Shown piece by piece: positions 61,601-64,000 of a DNA stretch of 64,000 bases. The notes under the pieces were generated by a model. The model was not told the DNA's origin. It searched no databases and saw only the letters and a program-made list of their open reading frames with translations. The first letter of the stretch is position 1, and each line of letters opens with the position of its first letter. The stretch covers positions 57,400,300-57,464,299 of the forward strand of contig CM049314.1 of the NCBI GenBank assembly GCA_026874595.1, written 5' to 3'. The position numbers and the translations under genes are program-made. This DNA is from Sipunculus nudus. Taxonomy: Eukaryota > Annelida > Sipuncula > Golfingiida > Sipunculidae.

Positions 61601-62511
61601 GTTAAAAAAAATTGATACAGATGTTTCAGTAACTGAGTAACTAATGCATTGATTGTCCTGATTCTTTCAATGCATATTAATCATGGATAGTGTCATCAGA
61701 TCCTGAATGCTGGTTGCACCATCTTTATTTTTTAAACATTTTTCCTATTTTATATACTTTACATAGAGCAGGCTAGACGTTATCATGACACAAACTGTAG
61801 CCGAAAACACCCAGATAGTTATACGAGGCACATATTGTGTACATTGGCCTTAAATTTTCTTATGTAACATTCAGTGAGGACCTCAGAAAATATGTTCTTA
61901 AAAACATGAAATTAGCTCACTCTGACCTATATTCTGCGAGCTATTGGAATAAGCATTATTTGAGCACTCCGAAAGTCAGATGCGTTCAATTTGTATCCCT
62001 CATACCAAGAATCTTCTAACGCAACATCATGGGATGTTCTGGGCAAATTTCCTTGGAAACTTGAAATTAGGTCATGATGACCTATTTTCTGCGCGCGCCT
62101 GGCCTAAAACATGATTTTAAGCACCTTGACAGCCCATCATTCCACAACTTGTATCTGTAAGCCGTGGAATCTTCTAACACGATTTGCATGTAGGTTTTTA
62201 CAAATCTTTTCAGAAACCTGAATCAAGATCGAAGTAATTATTTTCTGTAAGTTGTGGTTGAAAAACATTAATTGCGGCGTCCAGGGAGTCAAATAGGGCA
62301 AACATTTTATCTGTTCGCTCTTGAATTTTTTTTTTATTTTCGGGACGATCCTAGGAAAATCTCATTCGAAAGCTTTAATTAGGTTATGTTGACCAATATG
62401 CTCCAAATTCGTAAGTTCGCCAAAGACATAAATTGGAGCAATTAGACAGGGCACAATAGTTAACAGTAAGGTTGAGGTTCCGGACAAATGTTCTTGGAAA
62501 CCTGAAACTAT
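55617..62511 (+). repeat. Segmental duplication, copy B
   Basis: Same order and orientation as 3626-11858, without the solo LTR and with single 78 bp and 175 bp units. It ends abruptly at about 62511 inside the ~150 bp repeats, where a dispersed (AT)n-containing repeat begins, so the promoter-side end and any following synthetase are missing. No gene is visible within. Confidence 0.9.
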
Positions 62512-62559
62512 CAGTTGTGTGCATACAAAACTGTGTATTTGCGTTTGATTGAGAGCAGA

Positions 62560-62618
<59 letters not shown>

Positions 62619-62795
62619 AATAGAGGGCGATTTAGGAAAATACGTCCCGAACTTTAGGGGTTAATAATTTTATGAATACCGCATGTATATTATTGATTGT
62701 AGGTGTGTGGAAAGTTTTCTATATTCGAGATGTTTCCAAAATGTCATAGGTCCGAGTGTTCAATTTACAGATTAATGGAAGGATTAATTTTACAT
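62512..62795 (+). repeat. Dispersed repeat, copy 3
   Basis: Matches 24640-24870: 'gtgtatttgcgtttgattga', an AT tract, then 'gggcgatttaggaaaatacg'. It forms the breakpoint of duplication copy B. Confidence 0.8.
62566..62614. repeat. (AT)n microsatellite
   Basis: A pure AT run inside dispersed repeat copy 3. Confidence 0.95.
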
Positions 62796-64000
62796 AGTGA
62801 AATTTGTTATATCAATCGCTTGGTACAACATGCTTCACCCGAGGTCGGAGTCAAGTGTCATCCTGGGTCACACAAGTCATACAGGGTAAAGATGTGATGG
62901 CTTTATCGGTAAGACTTTGTCATTAAGTCTGTAAATTATAGTTTGTCATTAAGAGATTTGTCTTTTCTCAATCTGTGCTTTGATGTTTGTGTATACCCCA
63001 AGTTACTCTGAATTTTCCTCATAGACTCATGTTTACACGCATTGTCCTCGCGAGAAAGAACGTTATCTTCAGTGTAATTCTTGTTCGCCTTAGTTCTTGC
63101 AGTCCGTAGCCTACAATTCCCAGCTGGCTGATCAACAGAAACTGTTCTTTTAAAACGATTGATGACCCTATTCACATAACGTAGAATACAGCCTTTCCCT
63201 GAAAATGCTGTTACGATGAGTGCCCCTCCCCTCGCCCTCCACGAAAAAATCACTTGATCAATTCCTTATCAGCAGAGCTAAAATCAGATCTGTGCACAGA
63301 AAGGGATCGAACTCAACAGAAAGAATGTTATTTTGATTTTGCCATGAAAAGAATACAACTAGTCATCCTCGAGGATAATAAAAATCACACCTGTACCGAA
63401 TGTCCTGTATCCAGATGACACTTGGCACTGACCGCCGGGTATATCATGCAGTAACCAGCGATCGATATCATAAAAGTTATTCTTGCTGTAAATCAATAAA
63501 TTGAACTCCTGGACCAATGACATTTACAGACATATTTAAAAAATAAATAAATTGTTATATGCAATAACATTAAACACCTTAAAAAATAATTATAAAATTA
63601 TTATATATATCAGGGCTTTCAGAAAAGCGGAATTAAGCATCTGTGATGCTCAAAATGTAACTCGGAAGCTCGGATCTGGTAGTTCAAGCGGACGCGCTAA
63701 AATTCTGGCTGTTGGAGTGACAGGATCAAAGTTGGCCTTTTAGCAGTCACTGACCATTGCCGACAACCTCAGGAAATTGCCTCATTAATTGTATTACCAC
63801 CTGGCTGAGAACTGAGCCTTAGATTTCACTCTAATCAAATAATCATAAAGTGACGCAATATTTAATCATGTAATGGTATGAAATGACGTAAAATAAAAAA
63901 AAACACGAATTTACACACTGCACACACATATCGCCTGCCAGGTCGAAAGGCACTAGACGCAGTAGAATTTTGGCCTGAGCGCCCAGGACTCTTCACCTTT
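62796..64000. other. No recognisable gene
   Basis: Short frames (for example the minus-strand 62936-63253) have no recognisable motif. I see no repeat match within the window. Confidence 0.4.

Noticed and set aside
1-64000. CRISPR array, prophage or bacterial operon
   Set aside because: Nothing has regular short repeats with unique spacers, and introns, SINEs and LINEs show the DNA is animal.

Overview
This is eukaryotic nuclear DNA from an animal, most likely a marine mollusc (a bivalve-like genome). It is AT-rich and gene-poor. Its exons are short and bounded by GT/AG splice sites. It is full of tRNA-derived SINEs, LINE debris, DNA transposons, (AT)n tracts and short tandem repeats, including repeats built around the ttgaccttgacc motif that I associate with mollusc genomes. 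There are no bacterial operons and no CRISPR array, and most short open frames are chance.

Layout. 1-3 kb: two families of local tandem repeats. 3.3-14.4 kb: a broken acyl-CoA synthetase 5' fragment, a long spacer carrying a clean solo LTR, then one intact 550-residue acyl-CoA synthetase (12493-14145). 15-21.4 kb: an SLC5-transporter fragment, then the left half of a large inverted segmental duplication. 24-35 kb: an unrecognised multi-exon gene whose exons join in consistent phase. One of its introns holds a complete 4.8 kb DNA transposon with a TTAA target duplication (27623-32420). 36-37 kb: an LRR/Ig-like gene fragment. 38-46 kb: two SINE copies, a LINE reverse-transcriptase end and the right half of the inverted duplication. 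47-49 kb: a LINE endonuclease remnant and a pogo-like transposase remnant. 50.5-53.5 kb: a tandem array of roughly 300-345 bp units. 54.5-62.5 kb: a LINE fragment, a 3' fragment of a second acyl-CoA synthetase, and a second copy of the spacer seen at 3.6-11.9 kb. 62.5-64 kb: a dispersed repeat and unassigned DNA.

How it fits together. The window records a local acyl-CoA synthetase family spread by duplication: one intact gene and two truncated relatives, all on the + strand and sharing the same flanking spacer. Independently, a block was duplicated in inverted orientation (15961-21420 against 27373-45928). Comparing the paralogous copies gives pre-insertion ('empty') sites for two mobile elements, so their ends and target duplications can be read exactly.

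The most interesting object is the TTAA element. It carries two convergent decayed genes: one with the P2X7 C-terminal ('ballast') type domain and one resembling THAP/zinc-ribbon transposases of the Kolobok type. Matching CRE-like palindromes lie just inside both ends. All family assignments were made by eye, without database searches.
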